The notes under the pieces: model-generated
Seen by the model: the letters and a program-made list of their open reading frames with translations, nothing else
Told to the model about the DNA's origin: nothing
The model's database searches: none
DNA from: an uncultured Bacteroidota bacterium
GTDB lineage: Bacteria; Bacteroidota; Bacteroidia; Chitinophagales; Chitinophagaceae
Reading direction: 5' to 3'
Assembly (NCBI GenBank): GCA_903853805.1
Contig: CAINUN010000069.1
Location: 1-64,000 of the forward strand
Length of the DNA: 64,000 nt
Part shown: piece after piece, positions 63,156-64,000 of the stretch
Layout of the letters: each line of letters opens with the position of its first letter
How positions within the stretch are numbered: position 1 is the first letter of the stretch
Translations under genes and position numbers: made by a program

Positions 63156-64000
63156 TTGAGCAAGCAAATTCTTTTCATCGTTCCTTACCCAGAAAAACAT
63201 GCGCCTTCGCAGCGTTTTAGGGTGGAGTTGTATGAGCAGTTTTTAAAAGAAAAAAATCTTGCTTACACCATTGCTCCTTTTATTGACGAAAAAACTTGGG
63301 ACATTTTATATAAAGGTGGCAGTGCATTTCAAAAAGGATTAGGCATTGTAAAAGGTTATTTGAAAAGATGGAAAACAGTTTTGTTCGACGCCCCTTTCTA
63401 TGAATACATTTTCATCCATCGCGAAGCAGCACCATTGGGTCCTCCGGTTTTTGAATGGTTATTGGCAAAGGTTTTTAGGAAGAAAATTATTTACGATTTT
63501 GATGATGCTATTTGGATTCCTAACACTACTAAAGAAAACAATTTAGTGGCTTGGTTCAAAGCATTTTGGAAGGTCAAGTTTATTTGCAAATGGTCTTATA
63601 AAGTGGTGGGTGGCAATGAATTTTTGTGTGCTTTTGCGCGTCAATTTGCACAAAAAGTGGTGCTCATTCCTACCTGTGTGGACGTGGTAAATGCACACAA
63701 CCAAACCAAAACGCCAAAGCCCCACACTATTGTCATTGGTTGGACGGGCAGTCATTCTACATTGGTTTATCTTGATGAAATCATTCCCGTTATCGAACAA
63801 CTGAACCAAGAATTTACATTCACATTTGCTGTTATAGCCAACAAAAACCCTCAATTAGCGCTTCCCAATTTTCAATTCATTCCTTGGCAAGAAATCACTG
63901 AAGTAGCTGATTTACTTTATTTCGATATTGGCATCATGCCCCTTACGCCCGACAAATGGAGCGAGGGAAAATGCGGCTTCAAACTCATTCAATACCTAGC
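63156..64000 (+). CDS. glycosyltransferase (GT4-like), cut by the right edge
   Basis: From TTG 63156 (no closer ATG) an open frame of about 281 codons runs off the window. It begins LFIVPYPEKHAPSQRFRVEL, has KIIYDFDDAIWIP near residue 110, and IVIGWTGSHSTLVYL near 192, then DIGIMPLTPDKWSEGKCGFK near 260, with the Glu-Gly-Lys-Cys-Gly-Phe-Lys segment of GT4-type transferases. The C terminus is missing. It follows the preceding GT4 gene by six bases and belongs to the same run. Confidence 0.75.
   Translation, partial: MSKQILFIVPYPEKHAPSQRFRVELYEQFLKEKNLAYTIAPFIDEKTWDILYKGGSAFQKGLGIVKGYLKRWKTVLFDAPFYEYIFIHREAAPLGPPVFEWLLAKVFRKKIIYDFDDAIWIPNTTKENNLVAWFKAFWKVKFICKWSYKVVGGNEFLCAFARQFAQKVVLIPTCVDVVNAHNQTKTPKPHTIVIGWTGSHSTLVYLDEIIPVIEQLNQEFTFTFAVIANKNPQLALPNFQFIPWQEITEVADLLYFDIGIMPLTPDKWSEGKCGFKLIQYL

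Noticed and set aside
63543-63854. Minus-strand open frame near the right edge
   Set aside because: It lies opposite the partial glycosyltransferase reading on plus, which has family motifs throughout.
44820-64000. Prophage or integrated element
   Set aside because: The region is long and accessory-looking, but all genes fit polysaccharide synthesis and no integrase, transposase or attachment repeat was seen.

Overview
The window is a 64 kb AT-rich stretch of a Bacteroidota chromosome. The evidence is type IX secretion (T9SS) cargo and machinery, gldF/gldG gliding-type genes, a MurF-alanine racemase fusion, ATP-type PEP carboxykinase, kynurenine 3-monooxygenase, fused isobutyryl-CoA mutase, and -7 promoter elements of the form TAnnTTTG. 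Chitinophagales or a close relative is my best guess, but that placement is inference. No plasmid, phage or insertion-sequence gene was recognised.

Layout. 1-9.7 kb (minus strand): a stand-alone homocysteine-binding half of methionine synthase, a giant type B T9SS cargo protein and IcmF. 9.7-11.9 kb: a small accessory patch with a short basic protein, a repeat-rich non-coding island, an RDD membrane protein, and a VapBC-like toxin-antitoxin pair whose PIN toxin is broken by an in-frame TAA and which sits between two nearly identical hairpins. 11.9-21.2 kb (minus): gldF-gldG-DUF4340-murF/alr, preceded by pckA, hemJ, a YHS lipoprotein and a DUF2721 protein. 21.4-29.9 kb: a CpcT/CpeT-like protein, recJ-kmo (4-bp overlap), a large signal peptidase I, AhpD- and AhpC-like peroxide defence genes, dapA and accA. 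At 30.0 kb there is tRNA-Asp with a promoter and terminator. 30.2-40.5 kb: a secreted hypothetical, a BNR-repeat T9SS cargo, a PorG-like barrel, and the PorU2-PorV2 sortase pair. 40.6-44.6 kb: tyrS, a 42-bp tandem repeat fused to a small gene, chrA, a 47-residue membrane protein and pdxH.

44.8-64.0 kb (all plus strand) is one surface-polysaccharide locus. It starts with a Wza-like outer membrane export lipoprotein and a Wzc-like tyrosine autokinase. Then, after a 16-bp perfect inverted repeat, come an ABC exporter (Wzm/Wzt with a C-terminal extension), eight glycosyltransferases or glycosyltransferase-like proteins, a SAM methyltransferase, a GT-C-like membrane protein, an AsnB-type amidotransferase and two more glycosyltransferases, the last cut by the window edge. 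No Wzx flippase, Wzy polymerase, sugar-nucleotide synthesis gene or initiating phosphoglycosyltransferase was seen, so the locus probably continues to the right. Many genes here overlap or abut, and several start at TTG or GTG, which fits translational coupling.

The least ordinary items are the broken toxin with its flanking hairpins, the 42-bp repeat that supplies in-frame start codons to a small gene, the 10.1-10.4 kb hairpin island, and the mixed (Wza/Wzc plus ABC) architecture of the polysaccharide locus. I did not find a convincing wholly new multi-gene system.
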